Below are positions 1 through 10,472 of a DNA stretch of 64,000 nucleotides, piece after piece; the stretch's first letter is position 1, and every line of letters begins with the position of its first letter. Under the pieces are notes generated by a model. That model worked only from the letters and a program-made list of their open reading frames with translations. It was not told where the DNA came from and made no database searches. A program made the translations under genes and the position numbers. The stretch is from Chrysaora quinquecirrha (taxonomy: Eukaryota > Cnidaria > Scyphozoa > Semaeostomeae > Pelagiidae), in assembly GCA_014526335.1 (NCBI GenBank), contig JACTAT010000037.1, forward strand, positions 2,623,777 through 2,687,776. Reading direction: 5' to 3'.

Positions 1-834
1 GATTTTGAGTTTTCTATTCTCAAGGGAAGCAAGGATGCCATTTTGACACCATTTTTGTTCGAAAAGATTGAGAGATTCAACATCCTGTGAAGCAATGAAA
101 TGTTCTTCTTTGAGCTTGGAAATAACCTTGAAGATGAATCTGTTTTTCAAATCATCTCCTTTGTTGTCAAAAATAATTTCATTTCTTGTTTTCCAAATGA
201 CTGAAAAAGCTGCATCTCGTAAAAAGTTTTCTGCAGGTAAGTTGGGTTTATATTCGTAAAAGCCAAGGATAACAAACTTACAAATGTTGTTTAGATTGAG
301 GGTGGGGTTGATTTTCTTAACAAGTTTGAATACAAATTTCCACAGTTTACTGACAGGGGTACAATTGAAAAAAGCATGAAGGGAAGTTTCATCATAGGAA
401 TTGCATCTTTGACACGCAGGCGTTTGGACAATCCTATGTCTATACAATCTGTCATAGGTAGGGAGACAAAGTTGAAGAAACTTCCACTGAATATTGGCAG
501 ATTTTCTGTCATGATTTCTTTTAAATAAAGTTTTGAAGAGTCTTGGCCAATTGACATAACCTATTTTTTGTTCCCAAAAAACTCTAAATTTCTGAGCAAT
601 AACATTTTGATCTTTCAAGATGAGCATATTGTAGATTGTTTTGCAAGTCAGAGATGAAAATAAAACATATTCATCTTTGGTATTTTTAATATAAAAGTCA
701 TCAGATAAACTTCTTTCATTGCTGCACTCAGTTGTTATTTTTTCTTTCCATTCAGGGGGTAAACGTGATTTCAATTTGGTGTAGAAACTGTCTGAGAAAC
801 CAGAAGGGATTAATTCATTCAGGGCAATGGAAGG
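1..834 (-). pseudogene. ORF2 C-terminal fragment of element A1
   Basis: Minus-strand end of ORF2, homologous to residues ending the intact plus-strand copy A6 (53168-54424). It includes the C-terminal zinc motif region (C-x2-C...H-x4-C in A6, CNRC...HVFFNC). The stop codon lies just outside the window. Unlike A2 and A3, this copy keeps the frame at about 505-515, where they share a one-base deletion. Its upstream neighbour is the DDE transposon, which entered this exon-like region at a TA. Confidence 0.75.
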
Positions 835-836
835 TA

Positions 837-857
837 CTATCTGGTCTCTAATAGACG
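837..857 (+). repeat. Left terminal inverted repeat of T1
   Basis: Begins CTATCTGGTCTCTAATAGAC; matches the reverse complement of 3547-3567 except at the third base (A here, C there). It directly follows the TA duplication. Confidence 0.9.
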
Positions 858-1066
858 GGGGTTGGAATAGTAGGGGGTTGGAAAAATCGAAAAATTAATA
901 GCCGGAGGGTTGGAATAATAGGGGGGTTGGAAAATATTTCAAAAATCAATAGCCGGGGGAGTTGGAAAAAATTAATTTTCTAAACTTTCGTTTTGGCAAT
1001 GGAAGCTTTAACAATAACATAACATAACAACGATAGCACAAGAACTTTTCTTTTTAAGTTTAGCTT

Positions 1067-1507
1067 CTACATGTCCTCTAACATATCAAAAATGTTACGT
1101 TCATCTTCATTAGCAATTTCTAAAAGACTGTCATTGTGTTCACTAGAATTGGTATTATCATCATCTTGCCTGGTTTTCGTCAGGATTCTTTTCTTTAAAC
1201 TGTGCCTTCCTTCAAAAAAGCCTGCCTTTATTTTATGAAGGTGCGGTTTGAACAATAAACTCGTCTCGTTATCCTCGAACAACTTTTGAAGATCATCCAG
1301 AAACTTTGCCTCTTTATTCACATCAGAATCACTGCAAATGTTTTGAAGTGATTTGATAGCTGGCACATGGCTAGTAGATGGAAGAAACTCCTGATCTGCA
1401 GTGCTTTCAGCTTCCACCTCTCTTCTTTCACTTTCCACCTCGTCGTCGCTAGAAAATTGCTCACTGTTTTCAGACTCGGCTTCAGATGCTAAATCTTCAA
1501 AGATTGC
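1067..1507 (-). pseudogene. Acidic C-terminal tail of transposase beyond an in-frame TAA
   Basis: Directly continues the transposase frame after the TAA at 1508-1510. It has 23 open codons before a Met at 1438, then 123 codons to a stop at 1067. The translation is acidic and Ser-rich (SENSEQFSSDDEVESERREV), typical of a transposase tail. All three T copies share the TAA, so it predates their duplication. It is either a nonsense mutation or a natural stop with fossil sequence behind it. Confidence 0.55.
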
Positions 1508-3163
1508 TTAACCCTCCATGTAGTCAAGCAACTCCATTCCTTCGATATTATTACGTCGGATTCCTTTTGGAGGGATGAGGGTTTTTATGACGGCTTGTAA
1601 GTTGACAGGGAGTTTAGAGCTCAGTAGCTCTCTTCGGAATTCCAACATATCATCACCGATTAAGGAAAAGAGCTTATCAGACACTAGGAAATCCTCTGAT
1701 CCATCCAGTTTATTGGTGACGAAAAGCTTTTTGAACACAGCAGCAAAATCTACATCAGTTTCCTTCCAAGCAGCAAGAAGCAAGTTGATCATTTCCTCCC
1801 GACTTGGTGCAGGCACTTTATTCTTATCGACCTCCAATTTCTTTAACATCAGCGCCATTTCCTCATGCCTGTATCTACTCTTGAGATGGTGATGGAGGTC
1901 AGTATCATTTGCTTGAATAAAACCAGTTATGCCTCCTCCCATTATAACAAGAATGTAACCTCTTAGGTAAAGGGCTTTTCTTACCTCGGGAATGAGATGT
2001 ACGGCATAATCGTCTAAGACGTACATGGCGAAATCTTTCTGAGTAAAAGGATTGTAGCGATTGGGAAGATGGCTGATAGTTTCAAGCATTTGCTCGATTC
2101 GATAAGAGCCACTCGGAGACCATTGGTACTTTACAGAATCTGGAACTGATACTTTGGTACGTGTTCCTTTGCCTTTAAATACAAACTCTGGATTTAATTT
2201 GATGCTCTTTTTATTAGTGGCTTGCGTGAAGACCGTCACCCTTTCCCGGGAAAGCATATAATTTTCTTTTACAAATGTATCCTCCCCCTTGAATGCGAGT
2301 GTTTTTTGCTGGGAGCTTTCGTTGCGATGAAGGGGCATCTGGTCGCCATTGATAATAGGGGGGTCAACACCATACTTTTGAATGAAAAATCTTCGAATTG
2401 TCCAAATGTTTTTTAGGTAATCCTGCAGGAGTTCAACCAGGTCGGCTTTCTTGATCGAAAAACGTTTGTTAGGCTTCCTTAAACGTATTCCGTATTCTTT
2501 TTCCCAGCCCTTGATCCAGCAGTTACTAAACTTAAGTCTGTCGTTTTCAGACACAGGATTCTGTCCAAGCCACTGCTCGTATAGTTGGTTGGCCTTCAGT
2601 TTAAAAAGGCGTTGAGGAAGACGTCCCCTCAGCGTTTCTCTCACATCAACAAACCAGGCAAACAACGCTTGCCGAACATCTGAAGCTTTAATCTTTCTAC
2701 CGGCGCCGGACCCTCTTGCCTTCTTTGGTGGGCACGAAGAAGGATCTTGTAAGATATCTATATCTTGGTATGAACGGGAAGCTAGCTTGATAGCTCTCTC
2801 AAATGCTGGATCGCCGTTACGGACGTCGTCTAAATCGGAGTAGAACATGCGAACAGCTTTGGCAACGTACCCTGTAGTTGGTTTGATTGGCACATGTTTT
2901 TTTCTTTTGTAGTCGTACTTCGTTTTCCCTTGATTTCGCTGAACCTCAGCATCATATTCTTCCTTGCAGCTCTTCACCAATTCGGCTAGAGCCAGTTTCT
3001 CTTCATTCGAGTATATTTTCTTTTCACCGCGAATAAATTTTCGATCCATCGTTCCTGCCATCGATGCAACAACTTTTAAGAATGTGTTCGTGTTTTTGCT
3101 TGCAAATTCTAGACCATGTTCACACTTCACACAAAAAGAAATTTCAGTGACGCTTTTTAACAA
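1508..3163 (-). CDS. DDE superfamily transposase of T1
   Basis: 551 codons open in this copy only. The N-terminal part (about residues 40-250) is basic with helix-turn-helix-like segments, as in CENP-B/pogo-type DNA-binding domains. The catalytic candidates are D274 in IINGDQMPL, D384/D385 in YVLDDYAVHL and D420/D422 in IQANDTDLHHHLKSRYR, resembling the DDE_1 fold. The likely start is Met39 (MDRKFIRGEKK, 3049) rather than Met1, since the first 34 residues look non-conserved; this is inference. Copies T2 and T3 carry CGA to TGA right after that Met plus frameshifts. Role: cut-and-paste transposition at TA sites. Confidence 0.8.
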   Translation of the reverse strand: MLKSVTEISFCVKCEHGLEFASKNTNTFLKVVASMAGTMDRKFIRGEKKIYSNEEKLALAELVKSCKEEYDAEVQRNQGKTKYDYKRKKHVPIKPTTGYVAKAVRMFYSDLDDVRNGDPAFERAIKLASRSYQDIDILQDPSSCPPKKARGSGAGRKIKASDVRQALFAWFVDVRETLRGRLPQRLFKLKANQLYEQWLGQNPVSENDRLKFSNCWIKGWEKEYGIRLRKPNKRFSIKKADLVELLQDYLKNIWTIRRFFIQKYGVDPPIINGDQMPLHRNESSQQKTLAFKGEDTFVKENYMLSRERVTVFTQATNKKSIKLNPEFVFKGKGTRTKVSVPDSVKYQWSPSGSYRIEQMLETISHLPNRYNPFTQKDFAMYVLDDYAVHLIPEVRKALYLRGYILVIMGGGITGFIQANDTDLHHHLKSRYRHEEMALMLKKLEVDKNKVPAPSREEMINLLLAAWKETDVDFAAVFKKLFVTNKLDGSEDFLVSDKLFSLIGDDMLEFRRELLSSKLPVNLQAVIKTLIPPKGIRRNNIEGMELLDYMEG

Positions 3164-3252
3164 TCACGTGTAGGAACACAAAGATTACCACATTCGTCAT
3201 GTGTGGAACATGATAGGAAGTCTCACGTGAAATTTTCGATCACGTTCCACAC

Positions 3253-3358
3253 GTTTATGCACATGATAGATCTTTGTATTCGTACACGTGATTGTTAACA
3301 ACGTCAAGTTTATGCACATGATAGATCTTTATATTCGTACACGTGATTGTTAACAACG
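3253..3358 (-). repeat. Two-copy 55 bp tandem repeat upstream of transposase
   Basis: Units start at 3253 and 3308 (GTTTATGCACATGATAGATC...), each ending in CGTACACGTGATTGTTAACA. CACGTG palindromes recur here and at 3171-3176. They lie between the transposase start and the right terminal repeat, so they may be transposase-binding or promoter sites (inference). Present in all three T copies. Confidence 0.7.
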
Positions 3359-3546
3359 ATGGACATTCCATACTATTGTGCACATTGGAAATTCTATTTT
3401 ATGTATTGAAAAGTTTTGGGCTAACAGAATTTTGTTGTGTTGCTTTTGTCTTGTTTGGAACTCGTTGCCAGAATTGATTAGCGGGGGGGTTGGAATAAGA
3501 ATGTCCTGGGTGGAAAATTTTCTAAAAATTAATAAGCGGGGGGGGA

Positions 3547-3567
3547 CGTCTATTAGAGACCAGAGAG
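3547..3567 (-). repeat. Right terminal inverted repeat of T1
   Basis: Reads CTCTCTGGTCTCTAATAGAC on the minus strand, pairing with the left end at 837-857; followed by the second TA at 3568-3569. Confidence 0.9.
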
Positions 3568-3569
3568 TA

Positions 3570-5106
3570 AGAACCCAGTTGTAAATTCATAACAAATGTC
3601 TCGTATTGTTGTAATCTTAGCGTGTATCCAAGCATTACTGGTATCAACATGTGTGAAATAGTTGTCGAATAAAGGTTCATTGTAAATTCCTTCAATATCT
3701 GTGGGTTTTAGTCTAAGGTCTGAAAAATTTGCTGCAAAACATTTTATGACATCTCGATAAAACTGTGGGACATGTTTCATTTCAATCGAACGTAAGTAAC
3801 ATTTGAATATTTTGGCTCCAATGTTAAAGTTCTTATACTTATCAAAGTTCAAGGCGAACAGTGCTTTCCATTTTTACTGATTGTCATTTTGAAGATATTT
3901 TGAAATCCAAGATAATTTAATGGCATCAGCTTTCTTTTCAATATCTATTATGTTCAACCCCCCTAATTCGTATGGAAGTCTTGCTTGTGTACGCTTAATA
4001 GGATCTTTTTTATTCTGATAAATGAACTTCCACAGTCGGTCGTTAATTTTCTTGAGAACCCACTGGGGAAGAGGATCTATGGCTGCAGTGTACCAGAAGA
4101 CCGAACTGGCCAGCTGGTTTGCTACCACAGCCCTCCCCCTCAAAGAAAGATCAGGAGAAGTCCAAAGGTCTAAGGTTTTTATAAATTTGTTTACATGGGT
4201 CCCAAGTTTCTTTTTCTTTCAAAACAGGGCCATGGTAAACACCTAGAATTTTCAATGCTTCTCTACCCCATTTCAAATCAAATGGATTGTCTGATCTGTT
4301 TTTATATCTGCCAAGCCAAATTCCATTACTTTTTGCTTTGTTTATTTTTGCTCCTGATGCCATTTCAAAATCTTGGACACAATCAAAGGTTGATTTGACG
4401 GACTGTTCACCTTGCAGGATTATCGTTGTGTCATCAGCATACTGGGTAATTTTAAATTCAACATTTGTTATTGTAATATGAGTAATGTCTTGGTTTTTTC
4501 TGATTGATATTGCAAAAATTTCAGAAACGAGGACATATAATAAGGGGGATAGGGGACATCCCTGCCTCACTCCCCTACCAAGGGCGAATGGGGCAGAGAT
4601 GTACCCAATTACTTTAACTAGACTACTAATATTAGAATACAATGTTTTAATATATGAAATGAATTGTGGCCCAAAACCAAAGCTTTCTAGTGTTTTGAAA
4701 AGGAAATTCCAGTTCACACGGTCAAAGGCTTTCATTTGATCTAAAGAAAGAAGGGCTGCTGGGAGATTTTCATTTTCAGCATAGTAAATTAGATCTCTTA
4801 ATATATGGCCGTTTGACAAAATTGATCTATTTGGGACACTGCATGTTTGATCTTCACTTACGATACAAGATAAAACATTGCGTAAACGATTAGCAAGAGT
4901 TTTTGCAATAATTTTATAATCAACATTCAGCAGACTTATTGGTCTCCAATTTCCAAGATCACTTTTTTCACCCTTTTTATATAATGTTGAAATTAGGCAT
5001 TGGGAATGAGAAAGTTGTTTTAATTCAAAGCAGGTATTAGCAACTCTTGTAAAATGTTCCCCAATAATATTCCAGAAGGTCTTGTAAAAACCCTCTTCTG
5101 TCCAAC
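3570..5106 (-). pseudogene. ORF2 reverse transcriptase region of A1
   Basis: Holds the RT core: motif A LSLDQMKAFDRV, GVRQGCPLSPLL and the catalytic ITQYADDTT, then the LGVYHGP and LPYELGGLN regions. Breaks: an in-frame TAA at the QNDNQ position shared with A2 and A3, a 2 bp deletion near 4190 compared with A2, and a junction at about 5087 where some 330 bp of the RT N-terminal domain is missing. Not functional. Confidence 0.8.
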
Positions 5107-6672
5107 TAGAAGTAACGAAACGTTAGTAAGTGCGCGCAAACTTGTAACCTGAGTTGGGACCACGGTATCATGCAATGTTGAGCATGGTTACTCACAAATA
5201 CAGCATAAAATACAGTGTACAAATGTTCAATATAGTTATGTGAGCGAAAAATTTAGTTATATTTTCAAGGAAGTTCCACAGACGAAAGGTGAAAAATGAA
5301 ACCAATGCATTTACTTTCTCTAAAAAGCAATTGTATCTGCAAAAGTAATTGTATCTACACTCTAATTAGGTAAAATGTCACTCTAATTAGGTAAAATGTC
5401 TCAAAACTTCCTTTTCTGTGATCAAGAGACATGCCACGAATGCAATTCAGCCTCGCCATCAGGTCAAAAATACACTCCTCTTACAATAGGCGCTCGCTTC
5501 GCTCGCGCCTTAGCCCATCAACTCTTTCACCCTTGCTACTCCCTCTATCAAAAATCTAGATCAGCTCCTGCAATGAGAAAAGTTTAAAGCCTACAGCTGT
5601 TTCTTCTGAATGTAAAAAGGAAAGCACTGTCTTATGTATGCATGGGGCATAGAAAAAACACCTTTATCTAATATGCCTATAGTACAAAATTAACAATAAT
5701 GCCAACTAAATTACAGTAAATCATTTAATGTATGGAAACCTATACAAAGTTACGTTTCTCATCAAAACACGGGCATTGCATCACATTTTTTCACATTTCC
5801 ATTCTGTTTTATCCCTGTTACAAACGTTGGATCTTAATCTTTTGGCATCTTCTAAAGGCCAATGGGCAACCAAATCATCCCCACATATTTAGATTGTGTT
5901 GAAGTTGATAAACTTTGGTTCGTATTGTGGCAACGAGAAGACAATATTGCTGAAAAAAATATACATTTCCTTTTATAAGGATTGCTTCAAGAAAAAAATG
6001 TGCAATGGTAGTGTTAGCCGATTTGCTATCATATTGTTATCTGTTTATACAGAATTTATCGCAGTCTGATTTTGATGGGCCTAAGCAGCCCCAAATGGGA
6101 CATGAGTATTTCAGTCCGGGGTAAAATGGAAAAATAAAAACACTCAAATTGAATTCGTTACCAAAGTGGCCTTCTCGGGTAAAACAAATAGTTATCATAT
6201 TATTATCTGTTTCGGCTATACAAAATTTATTGCAGTACAGGCCTACAGACTAGATACCCATCTTGAAATTTTGATTTGATGGGCCTAAGAAAGAGCAGCC
6301 CATAATCAATAATGCCAATGGCAGAATGGGGCATGAGAAAAATAAAAAACATTCAAATTGAATTCGTTACCAAAGTGGCCTTCTGAGGTGAAACAAATAA
6401 AGCAAATATTATCTACGTTCTCAACTTACATTTCACACCAGAAAAAGCTTCTTGACGATCACAACTTCATTATGAGAGGGAAACCATGAAAGAAAACATC
6501 GAAGTTTGCTAAAATGTCATGCGTTAATTCCTTCGAATCCCTTCGCACAGCGGAAAGCTGTTAACACTGTGGTTGCAAGTGAAAAATATGCGCTGTCAGC
6601 AGACGAAACGGAAGCCCAGTTTTGAGGATTGAAGCCCACAAATAGTAAGCTCGCTCCTTCGTCGCGCTGGTC
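5107..6672. other. Non-LINE segment replacing part of A1 ORF2
   Basis: About 1.57 kb unrelated to the surrounding element and absent from A2, A3 and A4. The flanking ORF2 lacks about 570 bp here compared with A2. No terminal repeats, poly(A) or target duplication are seen, so a repair-type insertion/deletion is more likely than simple transposition. It contains a short tandem repeat (TCTAATTAGGTAAAATGTCA twice, 5361-5400) and the imperfect repeat listed separately. No coding region is supported. Confidence 0.6.
6033..6402 (+). repeat. Imperfect direct repeat, two units
   Basis: Units of roughly 160 and 200 bp share ATTATCTGTTT, TTTGATGGGCCTAAG and AAATTGAATTCGTTACCAAA GTGGCCTTCT. Origin not recognised. 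Confidence 0.6.
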
Positions 6673-7192
6673 TTAATTAGAGGATTTTTGATCTGTCTGT
6701 GTATGTTATGTCCCTACTTCTGTCTAAGTTAATATCAAGAACTGTATTGAAATCACTGCCATAAATTATAAATTCAACATCTGGATAATTTTGGATCTTA
6801 GTCTGAATTTCAGAAAATTTATCCTTTCTTTTTTGTGTTTTATTACCTCCTGGAGGAGCATATACATTTATCAATAGAAAGCAGTGATCATCATAGGTCA
6901 AGTCAGTAAAAATGTAGTTTCCTTCTTGGCTAATTTCATTAGAATGTATGGTTGCGTTGAAATTTTCAGAAATAAGAGTGCTAACACCTGCAAAATTATT
7001 GGCAGAAATTGAATGAATTTTGGTGCCTTTCCATCTATTGTCAGAAATGATTGAATGTTTAGTATTTACATTTAGATGCGTTTCTTGCAAAAATATAATA
7101 TCGGGCTTGTCATTATTAAGATGGTGAAAGATTGCTTCTTCTTTGTTTTTGTCATTTAAACCATTAACATTTATACTAACTATAGATGGCAT
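6673..7192 (-). pseudogene. ORF2 endonuclease N-terminus of A1 (truncated)
   Basis: Starts MPSIVSINVNGL; the APE-type EN residues are visible (N10, E37 in LQETH, NVYAP). The usual GGDFN reads GSDFN, a change in the catalytic loop. Ends at about residue 170 in the replacement segment, losing the SDH motif. The start is 63 nt after the ORF1 stop. Confidence 0.8.
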
Positions 7193-7255
7193 ATTGAGCT
7201 AGGTTTTGGGACACAATTCAATTCAAGCTACAAATTCATTAAAAAAGTAAAAAAA

Positions 7256-7883
7256 TTAGGTGAATGTGTGTTGATGTGAATGTGTTTTTTGCCTCTTCTT
7301 CTTCCTCTTTGTTCTTTCTGAGTCTTGGTGTGTGGACGTCGTCTTCTGTGATGATGAGGATGAGGAAATGGGTCTTTTATGTTGTGATGAAATGGAGGTA
7401 GTATTTGGAGATGAGGTGCGTTGACTGAGTGAGAATACAGATATAATGACTGGGGATGTTGCTTGTGTGTTTGGAGGTGAATAATTAAAAAGAGTTTGTG
7501 CAATAGTTTGTGTGATTAAATGTGAGTTTGGGGTGATTTGTGTGGATGTTGAAAATTGTTGTTGTTGTTCATTGGATGGGGTAATGATAGGTGAGTTGGT
7601 TGAAGGTGTTGTAATATGTGGATGTGTGGTAATATAGTTTTATTGTGGAAATGCGTTCTGTTGTGATATGTTTGGAAGGATGGATTGTGATTCAAATTGT
7701 TGTGTGGCTTGTGGAGATTCTGGGGAGTTTGGAATGATGATATTGCCTTGTGCCGATATTAATGGTTGGGTTGGTTGAACTGGTGGTGGTTGTGGAATGG
7801 GTGGAGGGCCCTCAGCCTCGCTACCACTGCTTCCGTCAAACTGTGTTGGGTCCTCGTCTTGTTGGTCTCCCTCACTCTCATTC

Positions 7884-7926
<43 letters not shown>

Positions 7927-9039
7927 CTTTGTTCGAGGGCCTAAGCCTATACTTAGGCCCTGCTTGTCTGTCCTGTTCGTCTGTCTCACTCTCACAATTG
8001 TCCTGTGGCTGTGATGTAGGCCTAAGACGATTCCTAGGCAGTGGCCTGTCCAGTTCACTGTTATAGTCAGACAGTATTACTGTATCACCGTCAAAATTGT
8101 TGTCGTCACTGTTGTCGTCACTCATGTCACTGTCAGATGTTTGTCTTCGTACCGTATTGTGAGTTGTTGATCTGTCACCGTTTTGTCTAATGTCACAGTC
8201 CACGTAGTTATGTCCATCGTCTCCACAGTAATAGCAAAGCTTTAGGCCCCTCAGGTTGCAATTGATGGTGAGATGGAAAGTTGAATTACAATGAATGCAG
8301 ATGGGTTGACGTCCTCTAAATTAAATGAGTATTTTCTGGCCGAAGATGATTATGAAGGGTGGGAGTGGGTTTTCAGGATTAGGATAGATGGTGCATAAAC
8401 GTTTGCCAGTGGATATTGTGGGAAATTCTTGATATGTTTGATTCCAGATGTTCAATATTTTTCATGGCACTCAAGCTGTTCAAAAATGGCTGAATTTGAG
8501 ATGTCAGGTGAGGCAAATGGGATGGTAATGAGTGTTGGTCTTTGGCGTATAGGCTGTATTGGTAATGGGTGTTCAGGTTGAGAAGGAAGGAATATGGTTT
8601 TTGATAAGAGGACCTCAACCAATTGTGATGATGATAATATGGCGTTTCAATTTTAATGACGTTGTCTGGGTGGCATTCGTTGTAAGTGAGTGATGGCACA
8701 GGGGTTGTTTAATGTCTTGTGAATTGTTTTGATGATTTTGATGTGTGTTATTGATGATTTGGTATAAAATTTAATGCCTCTGAATGCTAGGCCACTGTGA
8801 GTAGTTTCTTTTTTATCTTTACGTAAGGTTTCTGCAAAGGTATTACCTGCGATGTTCTGAGTTTCTGTATCCTGTTCATTGTCTGATGTTATTGATTGAT
8901 TCTCTTCCGATTGCTGTTCTTTCTCCTGCGCATGCGCGATTCTTGAAGGCTGTATATTATCATCTTCAACAATGTCACTCCATCTTCTATTGGATTCCAT
9001 CTGTAGATCTTCTGTGGCACTATTACCTGACAGGTCCAT
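7256..9039 (-). pseudogene. ORF1 (nucleocapsid-like) of A1, decayed
   Basis: Homologous to the intact ORF1 of A5. Start MDLSGNSATED lies 11 nt after the U1 fragment. Frameshifts near 8690 and 8460, a nonsense change at about 8325 and an in-frame TAA at 7638-7640 break it. The second CCHC knuckle (CYYCGDDGHNYVDC) and a 14-residue polyglutamine run (GTT repeat near 7882-7925) are preserved. Role in the family: RNA binding and RNP assembly. Confidence 0.75.
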
Positions 9040-9050
9040 GCTTAGGCACT

Positions 9051-9071
9051 TCTTCCCTGTCAGGTAAGTAT
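9051..9071 (-). pseudogene. U1 snRNA: U1 snRNA 5' fragment (nt 1-21)
   Basis: ATACTTACCTGACAGGGAAG A: the U1 5' end with the 5'-splice-site recognition sequence ACUUACCUG. The rest of U1 is displaced by A1. The junction lacks U1 nt 22-25, so there is a small target deletion rather than a duplication. Confidence 0.9.
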
Positions 9072-9446
9072 GCAGATTTTTCTTGCAGAGAGGGCGTCGT
9101 TCAGGAACTTCTCGTTTCAAATATGGTACATCGGCAACAGACCACAAGTGAGAGGGTGGCATTTCCATTCCCTTGAGATTGGCATAGGATGAGAAGAGAT
9201 TTGATTGGACTCGTCGCTGTCGCAAGTTGCTCATGCTATGGTGGTGGTGAAAGGTTGAATAAATAAGGCAGAACATACAACGCTTGAGGCATAAAAAAAG
9301 TTGATGTGTGGAATGCGAGAGACGGATTGCCAAGACATCCGCATGTTGCTGCATTGCTGTTGGCAAGACGATGACGACAGACAGAGATGTGGCATAGTGG
9401 AAGGTTTGCTGTGTTGCTTGTTTTACATTTACACTTGAAGATGAGG
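9072..9446 (-). promoter_or_regulatory. U2-U1 intergenic spacer (U1 promoter region)
   Basis: 375 bp separating the U2 3' end from the U1 start; the sequence is conserved in all blocks (19519-19893, 26728-27099, 46118-46471, 56047-56365). It must hold the U2 3'-end signal and the U1 upstream elements. No proximal element could be pinned down by eye. Confidence 0.55.
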
Positions 9447-9632
9447 GGGTGGGCCATCCATGGCGGCACTGCAATACCAGGACAACCCGTGTCCGGGGTG
9501 AAGCAAGCTTCAGACCCACGGACCAATTCCAAAAATCAGTTTAATATTTGAGCACCCTTGGGTGCATTTCAGATATTAAGCTGATAAGAACAGATACTAC
9601 ACTTGATCTTAGCCAAAAGGCCGAGAAGCTAT
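9447..9632 (-). ncRNA. U2 snRNA: U2 snRNA gene, full length, slightly diverged
   Basis: 186 nt. Contains GTGTAGTATCTG (branch-site recognition) and the Sm site GATTTTTGGA. Two differences from the 55861 copy: the 5' end reads ATAGCTTC instead of ATCGCTTC, and one change lies at about 9572. Co-oriented with the 5S and U1 of this block. Possibly functional, but the 5' change makes the 55861 copy the better candidate. Confidence 0.9.
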
Positions 9633-9779
9633 AACGAACTAGTCTTTGCTTCTCACCGCGACTCCACACGTGTTGCAATCACACGTGGGTGCAGGACAGC
9701 GACACGGAATTGCCAGTCCATGTGTGCAATACCTGGATAAATACGTCGGTTGCAAAGAAGGACTGGAATGGAAAACGTG

Positions 9780-9899
9780 AAGCCTACAACACCAGGTGTT
9801 CCCAGCCGGTCACCCATCCAGGTACTGACCTGGCCCGATCATGCTTGACTTCGGTGATCGGACGGGAACCAGTATATTCATGGTGGTATGGTCGTAGGC
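9780..9899 (-). rRNA. 5S rRNA: 5S rRNA gene, diverged copy
   Basis: 120 nt, five substitutions against the 33087 and 55592 copies (for example ACTTCGG for ACTGCGG), one of them in the GGGTGACCGCC control region. The downstream T run is only four bases, interrupted compared with T5 in other copies. Likely a pseudogene or weak gene. Confidence 0.9.
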
Positions 9900-10332
9900 G
9901 AAAGCTAGAGGGCCGAATGCGCATGACACTGCAGGCTAGAGATGCAGAAGTGTGCCCATGCACATGTACGTGTACCGTCTGATCCATACAAAGTGGGTGG
10001 ATGGGGGTAGATCTTGGCAGGTGTGCAGTGCTGCTGAGAAGGTGTGGTGAGGACTCTGGCCAGTTGGAACAGCAGGCGTTACATTCTTGGAAGCCCAGCT
10101 TGCTCTTTAATAGTGTTGCAAAGGATGGGCTTCTGGTTGCGGCTGTACGAGTGTGGGAAATGTTGGTGCATCTTCCGGCATCTGGAGTGGAAGATGTGGA
10201 AAACGGCAAACAGTCCGTAACTTGCACACTCTTTGTAGAGTGAGGGAATTTTTGTGTCGAGAGATGCCTGGTAACTGGCAAGTCGTGGTGGTGTGCTGAC
10301 ATGTGTGCTGAAATTGACATTAGTACTATTGG
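9900..10332 (-). other. U1-5S intergenic spacer
   Basis: 433 bp, moderately GC-rich, conserved in each block. I see no RNA gene in it; long open frames on both strands are not supported as genes. Confidence 0.6.
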
Positions 10333-10472
10333 AAGGGGACAAGCGCGAACGCAGGTCCCCACTACCAGAAATTGAACGGTCGAGTTACCAACGTTTGCGG
10401 TATTCCCAGGGGTCAGCTAAACCAAACTGCAATGGAAAGGCCTCGCCCTGGAAAAATCTCCTTGTTGATCAA
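10333..10472 (-). pseudogene. U1 snRNA: U1 snRNA 3' fragment (nt 26-165)
   Basis: Reads TTGATCAACAAGGAGATTTT, then CCAGGGCGAGGCC, CTGACCCCTG, the Sm-like AATTTCTGGTAG and GGGGACCTGCGTTCGCGCT, the diagnostic U1 3' half. Preceded on the minus strand by the poly(A) of A2. Confidence 0.93.

Larger units (their letters stand above)
837..3567 (-). mobile_element. Tc1/mariner-superfamily-like DDE transposon T1
   Basis: 2,731 bp DNA transposon inserted in ORF2 of A1. The flanks are TA (835-836) and TA (3568-3569). The uninterrupted copy A6 has a single TA here (53578-53583 region, reading ACCTTCC on the other strand), so the target duplication is TA. Ends are 21 bp inverted repeats with one mismatch. 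It encodes a DDE-type transposase on the minus strand. Both subterminal regions carry G-rich GGGGGTTGGAA motifs in the same orientation (left 853-975, right about 3478-3546). TA duplication plus a DDE fold suggest the IS630-Tc1-mariner group; the exact family is not recognised. Confidence 0.88.
1..9050 (-). mobile_element. U1-targeted non-LTR retrotransposon A1 (3' end outside window)
   Basis: Minus-strand LINE-type element. Its 5' end abuts the first 21 nt of a U1 snRNA gene (9051-9071); its 3' end runs off the window just before the ORF2 stop, as judged from copy A2. It carries ORF1 (7256-9039) and ORF2 (7192 down to 1). ORF2 is broken by a DDE transposon (837-3567) and by an unrelated replacement segment (5107-6672). 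EN, RT and CCHC motifs place it with APE-type, Tx1/L1-like elements (family knowledge). Target preference for U1 is inferred from repeated identical junctions in this window. Confidence 0.85.

Noticed and set aside
7750..8066. Plus-strand frames with poly-Val, poly-Leu or poly-Cys
   Set aside because: Antisense translations of the polyglutamine repeat in ORF1.
8653..9519. ORF1 extended upstream through U1 and U2 3' sequence
   Set aside because: The extension is spacer and snRNA sequence; homologous ORF1 of A5 begins at the Met after the U1 junction.
9784..10362. Long open frames in the spacer, 5S and U1 region (also 33091-33669, 51931-52515, 55130-55707)
   Set aside because: They run across 5S and U1 sequence on the strand of the RNA genes and have no conserved protein features; conservation is explained by the array itself.
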